Source of the DNA: Lachnospiraceae bacterium
Lineage (GTDB): Bacteria > Bacillota > Clostridia > Lachnospirales > Lachnospiraceae
Direction of reading: 5' to 3'
Length of the DNA: 64,000 nucleotides
Assembly (NCBI GenBank): GCA_017622845.1
Contig: JAGAQJ010000055.1
Coordinates: forward strand, 1-64,000
This document shows positions 41,823-51,056 of this stretch, piece after piece. Within the stretch, counting starts at the first letter, position 1. Each line of letters starts with the position of its first letter. Below the pieces are notes generated by a model. The model was not told the DNA's origin and did no database searches. It saw only the letters and a program-made list of their open reading frames with translations. The position numbers were made by a program, and so were the translations under genes.

Positions 41823-44738
41823 TCATGCGCTCTTGTTCCGGTCAAGCTTTGCTTCAAATACGTCTTCCGGAACAGGCTTAGCGTAGCGGTAGCCCTGTGC
41901 GACATAAGCTCCGATTTCCATCATAAGCTCCGTGTCCTCTTCATTCTCCACGCCCTCACATACTACCTGCGCGTCCAAATCCTGTGCAAGCTTTACAATA
42001 TTTTTCATAATTTTGACCTGTCTGACACGGTTCTCATTATTTAGCAGGAAGGAACGGTCAAGCTTAATGACAGAGGCAGGAATCTGTTCAAACACCCCAA
42101 GCGACGAATAACCCGAGCCAAAATCATCGATTGAAAGCCGGATTCCTTTCTCTCTAAGGATTGCTACCGTTTCCTTGACCTTCTGCTGCTGAAGCTCCTC
42201 CACAACAAGCGTCTCTGTAATCTCGACTTCAATCAATTCCTTGGGAATCCGGTATTTGTCCATCACTTTCTCAAAGCGCTCCGGAAAATTTTCCTTTGTA
42301 AAATGAATCCTTGAAAAATTGCAGGAAATCGGAACGACCTCTTTTCCTTCATCTATACGTCTTCTCAGCATTCTGCAGGCGGATTCCATAACAAAAAAGT
42401 CAAGTTCCGTGATTTTTCCGGTCTGCTCATAATATGGGACAAAATATCCCGGTGCCTTTATCGCTCCGTTTTCCGTCGGATCCCGAAATCTTACCAGTGC
42501 CTCTGCGCCGACAATGCGCTCGCTCCGGATGTCCACCTTTGCCTGATAATACGCCACAAAATCCTTATTGATATCGACCGACTCAAGCAGCTTCTCCTTC
42601 TCATGATTCTCCTTGAGCCGCAGGCGCAGTGTATCATCATATATTTGTATCACATTGCTGTAGCTGTTTTTCAGCAAGTCAGCTGCCTGAAGCGCATAGG
42701 AAATCGCAAGCTGTATATCGTTCCCTCCCTGAGGAATACAGCATACCCCCATTACAACCGGCATGCGCATTCCTACTTCATCATAGATACGCTGGGAAAT
42801 TTTATCCTCCATCTCTGACAGCCGCTTTTCAAGCTGTTCCAGACTGTCATATTTTATAAACAGTACAAAGTTATCACCATGGCTTCTGGCATACAGCTCC
42901 TTATTCGCATCTGTACTTTCTGACAGGACACGAACCATAAGCTCCAGAAGCTTCTGACCTGCATTCCAGCCGTACAATGTATTGTATCTTCTGAATTGAC
43001 AGACCTCCATATAAGCAACTGCATACGTTTGGTTTTTGTCCGATGCAAGCTTATTCAATGCCCTGTACCTGAGATAGTTCAGATTCCAGATATTCAGCTC
43101 CGAATCCTTATACATCAGCTTTTGTATCCGCCTGCTGTCCCGAAGCATATGGAGCATCACTGCAATGATGATAAATGCAATCAAAATGACAATCAAAGCA
43201 ATGAGCATACTATGTGTTTTGATAAAGTTTTCCACACTGTTTTTGGAATAAAAATTATCCCTTAGCATGTACTCGCTTACCATTTTGTCACTTACCTCCG
43301 TAAGTTCCTTGTTCAATATGCCCAGAAGCAGTGAATCCGCCTCGTCTTTCACTGCCATGTAAATTGTGTGCGTATCATTGAGCACGCTCTTAATCTCAAG
43401 GCTGTTGAGTCTTAAATCCGAACCAAGCAGATATTCCGACAGATAGCCGTCGCAAACGGCTGCATCCGCTGTACCTTCTTTCACGGCATACAGACATTCC
43501 AGCTGTGAGTCAAAGGTAAGAATCCGTGTATCTTCCCCTGCGATATCCGGTCTGTCCTCCTCATCACTTTTTACCATTGCAAGCACATGAATCTCATTTG
43601 CCTTGCTGTCCCGTTTCATAATAACAACATGAGGCACCCGGGCATATGTTTTTGTCAGCGCAGCTCCATATGCTTTCATGCTTTTGGGACTTTCCCCACA
43701 GTAATCAAGCAAATCAATCCTGCCGTTTTGCAATGCCTGCTTTGCTTCATCCAGATTATCCATCTTAACATATGTAAAGCTCAGACCGGTGATTTCTGAC
43801 ATTTCATCAAGCACCTGCTTTGCAAGTCCATGATATTCTCCCTCATTCACATAAGAGAATGGATAATAACCGTCAAAATAGCCAACGGTTATCTGCTTCT
43901 TCTCAGCGATATACTCTTTTTCCTCATTTGTCAAGATGATTGTCTGATCCAGCCTGCTGTCATAATATTTCACAATCAGCTCATTTTCCAAATCAGGACG
44001 GTTCATCTTGACATCAGCAATACTCTGATTCAGTTCACGCATGACTTCATCATTGCCTTTGTAAGTTATGTAATAAATCGGCATCGGTGCAAAACGTCCG
44101 ATAATGCGCTGCCCTTCTCTGATTTCTGTCAGGGAATGTACCATTGCATCAATTTCTTTTCCGGCAAGCGCTTCCTGCAAAGCTGCTGTATTCTCATATT
44201 CTTTCAATTCAGGATTTTGGATTCCATGATCTGATAAATATTCATAAAATTCCTGCTTTCTGATATAAGTTTTCACTGTTCCGAAGGTGATATCCTTCAT
44301 CGCATTGAAGTCCTCATATGCCAGTGTACTGTCAGGATTGACTGCAATCGTACCGAAGGTATAACCGCTTGCAAGATTTGCATACTGATAAATCTCAGCC
44401 CGTTCTTTGGAATACTGTGCAGAACCGACCAAATCTATTTTTTTCTCAGCCAGAAGCTGCAGCGCACCGTCCCAGCTCTCACATTCCACATACTCAATGT
44501 TCCAATTCACATAATCACAGACAGCCTCAAGGTACTCCACATCCATGCCTGTAAAGCTTCCGTCTTCCTTTTTCTCATGGTAGCCTTCCATCGGAAAAAA
44601 ACCAACCTTCACGGTGCGCCTTTGTGCCGCATGCACCTTTTGTATGCCAAGTGCACCTGCCGCACCGCAAAACACCAAAATCGCCGCAAGCAACAGCACA
44701 CTCCATCTACATTTCATTCTTTCTGATTGTCCATTCAT
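41823..44738 (-). CDS. Dual-SBP sensor with degenerate GGDEF and intact EAL domain
   Basis: A 971-residue membrane signalling protein. After an N-terminal signal/anchor (about 12-36) come two tandem SBP_bac_3 ligand-binding domains (about 40-270 and 283-505), a transmembrane helix (about 518-540), a GGDEF domain (about 560-715) and an EAL domain (about 730-965). The GGDEF motif is changed to SHGDN (~619), so cyclase activity is not expected. The EAL domain keeps AEALVRF (~743), EITETLV and DDFGSGYSSL (~869), so it should be an active c-di-GMP phosphodiesterase. The SBPs probably bind amino acids or a similar solute outside. Likely role: ligand-controlled c-di-GMP hydrolysis. Confidence 0.92.
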   Translation of the reverse strand: MNGQSERMKCRWSVLLLAAILVFCGAAGALGIQKVHAAQRRTVKVGFFPMEGYHEKKEDGSFTGMDVEYLEAVCDYVNWNIEYVECESWDGALQLLAEKKIDLVGSAQYSKERAEIYQYANLASGYTFGTIAVNPDSTLAYEDFNAMKDITFGTVKTYIRKQEFYEYLSDHGIQNPELKEYENTAALQEALAGKEIDAMVHSLTEIREGQRIIGRFAPMPIYYITYKGNDEVMRELNQSIADVKMNRPDLENELIVKYYDSRLDQTIILTNEEKEYIAEKKQITVGYFDGYYPFSYVNEGEYHGLAKQVLDEMSEITGLSFTYVKMDNLDEAKQALQNGRIDLLDYCGESPKSMKAYGAALTKTYARVPHVVIMKRDSKANEIHVLAMVKSDEEDRPDIAGEDTRILTFDSQLECLYAVKEGTADAAVCDGYLSEYLLGSDLRLNSLEIKSVLNDTHTIYMAVKDEADSLLLGILNKELTEVSDKMVSEYMLRDNFYSKNSVENFIKTHSMLIALIVILIAFIIIAVMLHMLRDSRRIQKLMYKDSELNIWNLNYLRYRALNKLASDKNQTYAVAYMEVCQFRRYNTLYGWNAGQKLLELMVRVLSESTDANKELYARSHGDNFVLFIKYDSLEQLEKRLSEMEDKISQRIYDEVGMRMPVVMGVCCIPQGGNDIQLAISYALQAADLLKNSYSNVIQIYDDTLRLRLKENHEKEKLLESVDINKDFVAYYQAKVDIRSERIVGAEALVRFRDPTENGAIKAPGYFVPYYEQTGKITELDFFVMESACRMLRRRIDEGKEVVPISCNFSRIHFTKENFPERFEKVMDKYRIPKELIEVEITETLVVEELQQQKVKETVAILREKGIRLSIDDFGSGYSSLGVFEQIPASVIKLDRSFLLNNENRVRQVKIMKNIVKLAQDLDAQVVCEGVENEEDTELMMEIGAYVAQGYRYAKPVPEDVFEAKLDRNKSA

Positions 44739-44853
44739 AGCGACTGCCCTCTTCTTCCCCCTGCAAACACATCTGTCCCCACTAACTAATTAAAATGATA
44801 TCAAAAATCCGCCGTGATAACAAGTATTTTGCGGTGCGGACATACAGTTTTTA

Positions 44854-45197
44854 GTAACAGTTCAGCCGTATGGACTATTTTATCAGGACGAAGGTCGGCA
44901 GTCCTATGCCGACCTTCTGTGTACTGATAACTGTTCAGCTTTATGGTTTCAATGAACAGAAAACAGCAGATAGTATCCTGCAGGCTGACCGGTGGAGAAT
45001 GGTGATATTTCCTTATACGATGATAGATACCCAGGTTGGAGACGGAGGCATGGATGCCGACTCGAGCCGGCTTCGTCCTCATTAGAAAGCCTTGATTCAT
45101 CGTATTAGGAAATTCCCATTCGAAACCAATGGCAGCCGGAGGGATACTATCTGCAGTTTTCGTCCGGATAGGAATGCATAAAAGGCTGAACTGTTAC
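44854..45197. mobile_element. MITE-like palindromic element, copy 3
   Basis: 344 bases with terminal repeats GTAACAGTTCAGCC and GGCTGAACTGTTAC. It aligns with copy 2 throughout, but lacks about 40 bases (the GCAAATTTAGGCGAGA region left of the core and part of the left apex). Located in the spacer between the GGDEF/EAL and sirohaem synthase genes. Confidence 0.83.
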
Positions 45198-45216
45198 GGT
45201 TTTTATGAGAGCAGGG

Positions 45217-46599
45217 TTATTGTTCACTCTTTTCCAGTCCCGCCTCCACAACTGCCCCGACCACAATGACTGCCGGAGCCTCAATCGCTGACTCTGCCGC
45301 TTTCGCGGCTATGTCGGCAAGTGTTCCTTTTACAATATCAGAAGATTTGTCAAATCTGCCATGCACCACAGCCACGGGCGTTGCTGCGTCCTTTCCTGCT
45401 CTGACAAGTTCCCCGGTTATCTCCCTGAGATGACTAAAGCCCATCAGGAAAACAAGCGTCCCTTCCAGTTTTGCAAGTGTCTCAAAGTCAATATTATCCG
45501 CAAGCGCGCCGCTTCCCGAAGCAGTGTGTCCCGTAATGACATGGAAGCTTCTGCTAAGCTCCCTGTGCGTCACAGGGATGCCGGCCTCCCCGGGGACAGC
45601 AATGCATGAAGTCACTCCGGGAATATAATCAGCCGGAATCCCTTCCTTTTTCAGTGCCGTCAGTTCCTCCATGCCTCTGCCAAACACAAAAGGGTCTCCG
45701 CCTTTCAGCCGCACCACAAGACCGCCTTCTTGCGCCTTTTTTATCAACAGTTCATTAATCTGTTCCTGCTTCATGCTGTGCCTGCCGCTTCGTTTTCCCA
45801 CATAAATTGTCTCACAGCTCTCAGAGGCATGTGCTAAAAGACGCTGGTCAATCAGATCATCATACACAAGAACCTTTGCCTGTCTGACAGCACGAAGCCC
45901 TTTTAACGTAATCAAATCATATGAGCCGCATCCGGCTCCTACAAGAAGCACTCCCTCCAGTACCTTCTGTGCATCTTCTTTGATATATTCTTTCAGCTTT
46001 ATCCTTGTTTCCTGCTCGCTCATCACCGCATTCCTGTCCATGCATATGTCTGCCATATCCTTTAAAAATGCAGCGCGTTTCTTATCATCCTTTATATATT
46101 CCTTTGCAAGAGGTCTCAGTCCGCTCAGATAATCAAGTATTTCGTCCATATTGGCAGGTATGAGTGAGGCAAGCCGGCTCCTGACAGCTGCTGCTGCTCC
46201 GGGACTTGCCCCTTCTGTTGAGATGCCGACACTCAGCTTTCCCTCCTTGACAAGCGCCGGAAATAAAAAACTGCACTCCTCAAGGCAGTCCGCCGCATTG
46301 ACCGGAATCCGCTTTTCCCTGCAAAGCCTGCTGATTTCTGCATTGACTGCCGTATTATCCGAAGCAGCAATCACAAAGCCTGTGTCTGCTAAATCGGAGG
46401 GTTCGAATTTTCTTTTTATGACACAAATGTCATTTTCCAGGGCAAGCTGCTCCAGCTCTGCCGATACCTCAGGGGCAACAACCACAAGCCTGGCTCCATA
46501 CGGCAAAAGCTTACGAACCTTGTGCAGCGCGATTTTTCCTCCGCCTGCCACAAGCCCCTTCTCTCCTTCAAGTTCCATAAAGAAAGGAAAATATCCCAT
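45217..46599 (-). CDS. cysG: Sirohaem synthase (precorrin-2 dehydrogenase / uroporphyrinogen-III C-methyltransferase fusion)
   Basis: A 460-residue bifunctional enzyme. Residues ~1-200 are the NAD-dependent precorrin-2 dehydrogenase/ferrochelatase (GLVAGGGKIALHKVRKLL; NAADCLEECSFLFPALV; ISTEGASPG). Residues ~215-455 are the SAM-dependent methyltransferase (VLLVGAGCGSYDLITLKGL; YDDLIDQRLL; VRLKGGDPFVFGRGMEE). It turns uroporphyrinogen III into sirohaem or feeds precorrin-2 to cobalamin synthesis. No other corrin genes are nearby. I chose ATG 46599 with AGGAGG eight bases upstream. It follows the MATE gene by 19 bases. Confidence 0.93.
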   Translation of the reverse strand: MGYFPFFMELEGEKGLVAGGGKIALHKVRKLLPYGARLVVVAPEVSAELEQLALENDICVIKRKFEPSDLADTGFVIAASDNTAVNAEISRLCREKRIPVNAADCLEECSFLFPALVKEGKLSVGISTEGASPGAAAAVRSRLASLIPANMDEILDYLSGLRPLAKEYIKDDKKRAAFLKDMADICMDRNAVMSEQETRIKLKEYIKEDAQKVLEGVLLVGAGCGSYDLITLKGLRAVRQAKVLVYDDLIDQRLLAHASESCETIYVGKRSGRHSMKQEQINELLIKKAQEGGLVVRLKGGDPFVFGRGMEELTALKKEGIPADYIPGVTSCIAVPGEAGIPVTHRELSRSFHVITGHTASGSGALADNIDFETLAKLEGTLVFLMGFSHLREITGELVRAGKDAATPVAVVHGRFDKSSDIVKGTLADIAAKAAESAIEAPAVIVVGAVVEAGLEKSEQ

Positions 46600-46618
46600 C
46601 ACTGATTCCTCCTGTTTT

Positions 46619-48022
46619 TCAGACAGCATGCTGCCAGCGTCTTCCTTTTAGCCTGATAAGGAAGAGCGCTCCCCTGACGCAAAGCTCTGTGCACATGGCA
46701 ATCCACACGCCCTCCAGCCCAAGCCTTGCTGCCAGAAATGCCGAAAGCGGTATTCTGACCAGCCACATGCTGAAAAAGTTCATACAGCTTGGCACAAAGG
46801 TATCTCCTGCACCGCGAAATACACCGGAGGCTACAATAGAAGCTGCATACATCGGCTCGGCAAATGCTTCAATGCGAAGCACCCTTGCGCCAAGCTCGCG
46901 GATTGCCGGGTCCGGAGAAAGCATTCCAATCATAAAAGGGGCAAAGATAAAAAGCAGCACACCGCTTCCTGTCATCACCGCCATGCCAAGTCCCGTAGTC
47001 AGCCAGCCAAGCCTTTTCGTCAAATCTTTCCGCCCTGCTCCGATGCTCTGGCCAATCAGTGTTGTTGCCGCCGAGCCGATTCCATACCCCGGCATATAGC
47101 AAAGGCTCTCTGCTGTCACAGCCAGTGAATTTGCCGCTATTGCTATCGTACCAAGCGGTGCGACAATCTTTGTAGACATGATCTGTGCTCCGCACATCAC
47201 AATCTGCTCAAACCCTACAGGCACCGCAATTTTCAGCGCTCTCTTCAAATCCTTTGTATCCAATGCAAGCCGTTCCCCTCTGCGCAGATGCAGCATTGGA
47301 GAACGGACCAGCAGAAAGTACAGCATCAGACATGCTGTCACAAGCTCGGCAAGCGCCGTCCCAAGCGCTGCTCCCGTAACGCCAAGCCCTGCTCCCGGCA
47401 TTGTAAGCTCCACACCGGCAGCCCAAATCTGTCGTGTCGGAAAAATCAACAACAGATTGAATATAACATCAAGAAAACACATTAAAATATGCAGAATACT
47501 CGGAAGCTTCATATTTCCGCTGCACTGCAGCATTCCGCCTGCCGCGCTGTTGAGCTGCAGCGCAGGGATAAATAAAGAATACACCATAAAATATGATGCA
47601 GCGTCCGGACAGATTACGGTATCTCCTCCAAGCCAGACCGGGAGGCGCCTGCTGATTCCTACGCCAGTCAATAAAAGAACACAGCTGAATAAAAAGACAG
47701 CCGCAAGCCCCTGCCTGACAATGCTTCTTGCCTTTTGGTCCTCCTTTGCACCTATCTTTTGGGCAACCTGCACCGTAAAGCCTGTTCCTGCCGCAGTGCA
47801 TAAGCCTCCCATCAGCCAAGTGCTTGATGACACTAGTCCGATAGAAGCAGAACCATTCGCGCCTAGATGTCCCACCATGGCAGCATCAATATACTGCATA
47901 ATGATAGAGGAGATTTGTGCCAGTATTGCAGGAATACTAAGCTGTATCGTCAATAAGAGCTGCTCTTGAAAACGAAGCTGCTCTCCATTTCTCAACTGTT
48001 CCAATAAATTTTTGTTTTTCAT
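46619..48022 (-). CDS. MATE family efflux transporter
   Basis: A 467-residue membrane protein with about twelve predicted helices in two homologous halves. N-terminal block SIPAILAQISSIIMQYIDAAMVGHLGANGSA and later GIGSAATTLIGQSIGAGR (only short parts quoted) are MATE signatures. MATE pumps export drugs or metabolites using Na+ or H+. AAGGAAC precedes the ATG. Probably co-transcribed with cysG. The C-terminus ends in a short basic tail (KGRRWQHAV). Confidence 0.93.
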   Translation of the reverse strand: MKNKNLLEQLRNGEQLRFQEQLLLTIQLSIPAILAQISSIIMQYIDAAMVGHLGANGSASIGLVSSSTWLMGGLCTAAGTGFTVQVAQKIGAKEDQKARSIVRQGLAAVFLFSCVLLLTGVGISRRLPVWLGGDTVICPDAASYFMVYSLFIPALQLNSAAGGMLQCSGNMKLPSILHILMCFLDVIFNLLLIFPTRQIWAAGVELTMPGAGLGVTGAALGTALAELVTACLMLYFLLVRSPMLHLRRGERLALDTKDLKRALKIAVPVGFEQIVMCGAQIMSTKIVAPLGTIAIAANSLAVTAESLCYMPGYGIGSAATTLIGQSIGAGRKDLTKRLGWLTTGLGMAVMTGSGVLLFIFAPFMIGMLSPDPAIRELGARVLRIEAFAEPMYAASIVASGVFRGAGDTFVPSCMNFFSMWLVRIPLSAFLAARLGLEGVWIAMCTELCVRGALFLIRLKGRRWQHAV

Positions 48023-48038
48023 ATGAAATTCATGTTCC

Positions 48039-48126
48039 TTCCAGACATTTTCAAAGTATCCGCTTCAGCTAAACAGTCTGAATTTTGCAATAAAGCTCTC
48101 ACAGCCGGACATTTTCAAAGCATCAG
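48039..48126. repeat. Short direct repeat at the end of the DUF1624 gene
   Basis: CAGACATTTTCAAAGTATCCGC at about 48041 recurs as CCGGACATTTTCAAAGCATCAGC at about 48103, three to four mismatches apart. The second unit lies over the stop codon of the gene, so the first may be a duplicated 3' tail. Between them the spacer holds nothing recognisable. Confidence 0.45.
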
Positions 48127-48849
48127 CTCCAATCCCAGATAAATCAGGGGCTGATGAAGCATATAAATCACAAGAGAATGCCTTCCAAGCCACTCAACCG
48201 GCAGCAGCAGGCTGCCTCTCAGATACTCCATCACCCTTTTTCCCTTCAAAAAACGGAACATAAAATAACCTGACAAAAACAGAAATAACCATGGTATCAG
48301 TGAGAAATAATCCGTTGAATGAAAATCCTCTTCCATAAAGCCAAGATAGGTTGTAAACAAATTCTCATACAGCGCCTCCGGAAGCTTTAACAGATTCATC
48401 CGCTCAAAACCCAGATATCCATCATTGACATTTCTTGTCAGCAGAAACAGCAAAATACTTCCGCATAGTCCTGCCAATGACGGCAGCTTTTGCAGCTGCC
48501 TGTCAAGCAGATTCATCAGCAGCATGCAGGAGCCAGTCAGCGTAAGCACGCCAAAAACGACTCTGTTCTGCGGCATTACTAACAGTGTTGCCAAGGTAAT
48601 TACTGCACCGCATAAAAACACGGTGATGCCCCTTTTCCATGTATGCTTTCCCAGCGCCCAGCAAAAGCCGGAAAGAAAGATAAAAGTCCAGCAGATTCCC
48701 TGCTGCCATGCATATGCTCCCTCAGAGCGGTACCAGTCCCATGGGAACTGATACAGGTAAACCAAGTCCCATACTGTATGATACACAATCATATTCAGCA
48801 GGGCAAAGCCTCTGATGCCGTCCAGCTTTTCATACCGTTTCTTGTTCAT
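48115..48849 (-). CDS. DUF1624/HGSNAT-type membrane acyltransferase-like protein
   Basis: A 244-residue protein with about seven hydrophobic helices, starting NKKRYEKLDGIRGFALLNMI (the R...D...RG...N pattern of the DUF1624/heparan-alpha-glucosaminide acetyltransferase group). It has a catalytic-type YHTVWDL, and ends VEWLGRHSLVIYMLHQPLIY. Members are predicted to acylate extracytoplasmic substrates. GGGGGA lies five bases before the ATG at 48849; the ATG at 48861 is possible. The terminal codons overlap a 22-base direct repeat (next entry). Confidence 0.85.
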   Translation of the reverse strand: MNKKRYEKLDGIRGFALLNMIVYHTVWDLVYLYQFPWDWYRSEGAYAWQQGICWTFIFLSGFCWALGKHTWKRGITVFLCGAVITLATLLVMPQNRVVFGVLTLTGSCMLLMNLLDRQLQKLPSLAGLCGSILLFLLTRNVNDGYLGFERMNLLKLPEALYENLFTTYLGFMEEDFHSTDYFSLIPWLFLFLSGYFMFRFLKGKRVMEYLRGSLLLPVEWLGRHSLVIYMLHQPLIYLGLELML

Positions 48850-49064
48850 ATAATCCCCCATGCCGCCTCCGGCAGCCCTTCTCCGATTTCCGTTCCTTCA
48901 GTTTGCAGGAGTAATCCTCTGACAGACATAAACATAAATATCTACTATAAAGCCTGATGTTTTACAAACCCTGCAAAACATCAGAAAAGGGAAAAAAGAC
49001 AGCCTGTCTTCATTTCTGAAGAAGAACTGTCCTTATTGTCTCCTTGATTTGTCTGATTTACTTT

Positions 49065-50864
49065 TTATTTGTTATCCTTATTTGCTTTTTTTACCTTCTT
49101 AAACTTATTGATATCATATTTCAGCTCATACGCCTCAAAAAGCTCCGTATACATCTCATTATTCATCTCACGAATGCTCTTTTGGTACTCATGGGTATCA
49201 AAGTCCTCCGCCTCAGACTCTAAGAGCGCCACTGCGACATTAGAACAGTGTGCGCCGATCCGCTCAAAGTCTGTCAAAATATTGTTAAACGCAAAACCCT
49301 GCTTCAGCTCGCATTTACCATTTCTGAGACGCACGATATGCCTTGATTTCAGCTCATTACACAGAACATTAATCAATTCTCTCAATGGCTCTACCTTTAT
49401 CGCTTCCTCCACATCATCATTGCTGAAAGCGTCCACGGTAATCTCAAGGATTTCCTTTACGGCACCCCCAAGGACAGACAACTCATAGGTTGCCTCATCA
49501 GAAAAAGAAATTTTCTTCTCATACAGCTCATTTGCCGATCTTGACAGGTTTACCGCATGGTCGCCGAGTCTCTCAAAATCACTGATGGTATGCAGGAATA
49601 TCGAAACCAGCTTGGACTGCATCTCTGTCATATCGCGCCCTGTAAGCTGCATCAGGTAAGTGCCAAGCTTGTCCTCATACTTATCAATCAGATTTTCCTT
49701 TTCCTGAACCTTATTGTATCGTTCCTCCGAGTAATTGTCAATCAATCCCATCGCACGCAGAATATTTTTTCTTGCTTTCTTTGCCATGCCATTCATGGCA
49801 GTGTGGCTCTGGCCAATCGCAAGCGCCGGATAATTCAGGAAACGTTCTTCGAGAAGGTCAAAGTCCGCCTGCTCTTCCCTGTCCTCTTCCGTATCCTTGA
49901 CCAGCATAAATACAAGCTTCTCAATCCACTTAATAAAAGGAAACAGGATTATAACGGTTGCCAGCCGGAACACGGTATTGAGCATTGCAATCGCAATAGG
50001 CGTCATTGTCATATCCATAAACTGAAAGTGCACAATTGCATTCACAGAATAAAAGGCAATTGACCAGAAAATCATGCCGAACAGGTCATTCATCAGATAG
50101 ATCAGGGCTGTCCGCTTACCGTTTTTGTTGGTTCCTATAGATGACAGCAGGACGGGACAGGCTGCACCTACACCGATACCCAGCGTAATCGGAAAGGCCG
50201 ACGCAAAGCTGATGGCGCCTGTCACGGATAGCGCCTGCAGAATACCGATGGAAGCCGATGCGCTCTGCAGAACTGCCGTAAATGCAATACCGACCAGAAT
50301 ACCCATAAACGGGTTGGAAAACATCGTAAGCATATTTACAAAATGAGGATTTTCTTTTAACGGAGAGACTGCACCGCTCATGGTCTGCATACCAAACATC
50401 AGTATGGAAAATCCAAGCATAATGTCACCGATATTTTTGTAGGTACTCTTTTTGGAAATCATCTTAAACAAAATGCCAATAATGGAAACAACTGCGGAAA
50501 TTGTGGCCGTTGATAAGAGCTGCGCAATGCCGCCGGAGCCATCTATGTAGGATAAGCAAAGTATCCATCCGGTGATACTCGTACCGATATTTGCTCCCAT
50601 GATGATGCCGATAGCCTGAGCCACCTTCATCATACCCGAATTGACAAAACCGACTACCATAACTGTCGTTGCAGAGGAGGACTGTATAATCGCCGTGACT
50701 GCCGCGCCCAAAAGCACTCCCTTGATTGGCGTGCTGGTAAGCTTGTACAGGATCAGCTCCAGCTTCTCTCCTGCTGCCTTTTTCAGACCGTCTCCCATAA
50801 GCGACATGCCAAAGAGGAACAATGCCACTCCGCTAAGTAATGATAAGATAGATGTGATACCCAT
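49065..50864 (-). CDS. Na/Pi cotransporter family protein with PhoU-like domain
   Basis: A 599-residue membrane protein. Residues ~1-310 contain two inverted Na/Pi-cotransport repeats, each with a QSS-type motif (AAVTAIIQSSSATTVMVVGF and TAVLQSASASIGI). Residues ~360-590 are cytosolic helical PhoU-like repeats (ERLGDHAVNLSRSA and FERIGAHCSNVAVAL, metal-binding E/D patterns). It is related to eukaryotic NaPi-II and bacterial NptA/YjbB, so phosphate export or uptake is likely. I chose ATG 50864 (MGITSILSLLSGVALFLFGM) with GAAGGA upstream; the open frame extends 24 codons more without support. The 215-base spacer at 48850-49064 shows nothing definite. Confidence 0.9.
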   Translation of the reverse strand: MGITSILSLLSGVALFLFGMSLMGDGLKKAAGEKLELILYKLTSTPIKGVLLGAAVTAIIQSSSATTVMVVGFVNSGMMKVAQAIGIIMGANIGTSITGWILCLSYIDGSGGIAQLLSTATISAVVSIIGILFKMISKKSTYKNIGDIMLGFSILMFGMQTMSGAVSPLKENPHFVNMLTMFSNPFMGILVGIAFTAVLQSASASIGILQALSVTGAISFASAFPITLGIGVGAACPVLLSSIGTNKNGKRTALIYLMNDLFGMIFWSIAFYSVNAIVHFQFMDMTMTPIAIAMLNTVFRLATVIILFPFIKWIEKLVFMLVKDTEEDREEQADFDLLEERFLNYPALAIGQSHTAMNGMAKKARKNILRAMGLIDNYSEERYNKVQEKENLIDKYEDKLGTYLMQLTGRDMTEMQSKLVSIFLHTISDFERLGDHAVNLSRSANELYEKKISFSDEATYELSVLGGAVKEILEITVDAFSNDDVEEAIKVEPLRELINVLCNELKSRHIVRLRNGKCELKQGFAFNNILTDFERIGAHCSNVAVALLESEAEDFDTHEYQKSIREMNNEMYTELFEAYELKYDINKFKKVKKANKDNK

Positions 50865-51056
50865 ATAAATCTGATTCCTTCTCTTAAGTTTTTCGTAATA
50901 CTTTTCAACATACCGTTGCAAAACATTATAACTCACTTTACAGGCATTTTACAATCCTATCTTTATATTTTACTCCACCTTTACCTACATTTTACAAGAA
51001 TTAACGGTTTCTTTGCCTCACTTTGTGTACTTTTTCACGAATTTTTTGCTGCCGGA
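50865..51056. other. AT-rich intergenic region
   Basis: Promoter-like A/T-rich sequence for the minus-strand cotransporter gene and the end of the DUF815 unit. No hairpin with a T-run and no gene is evident. Confidence 0.35.
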
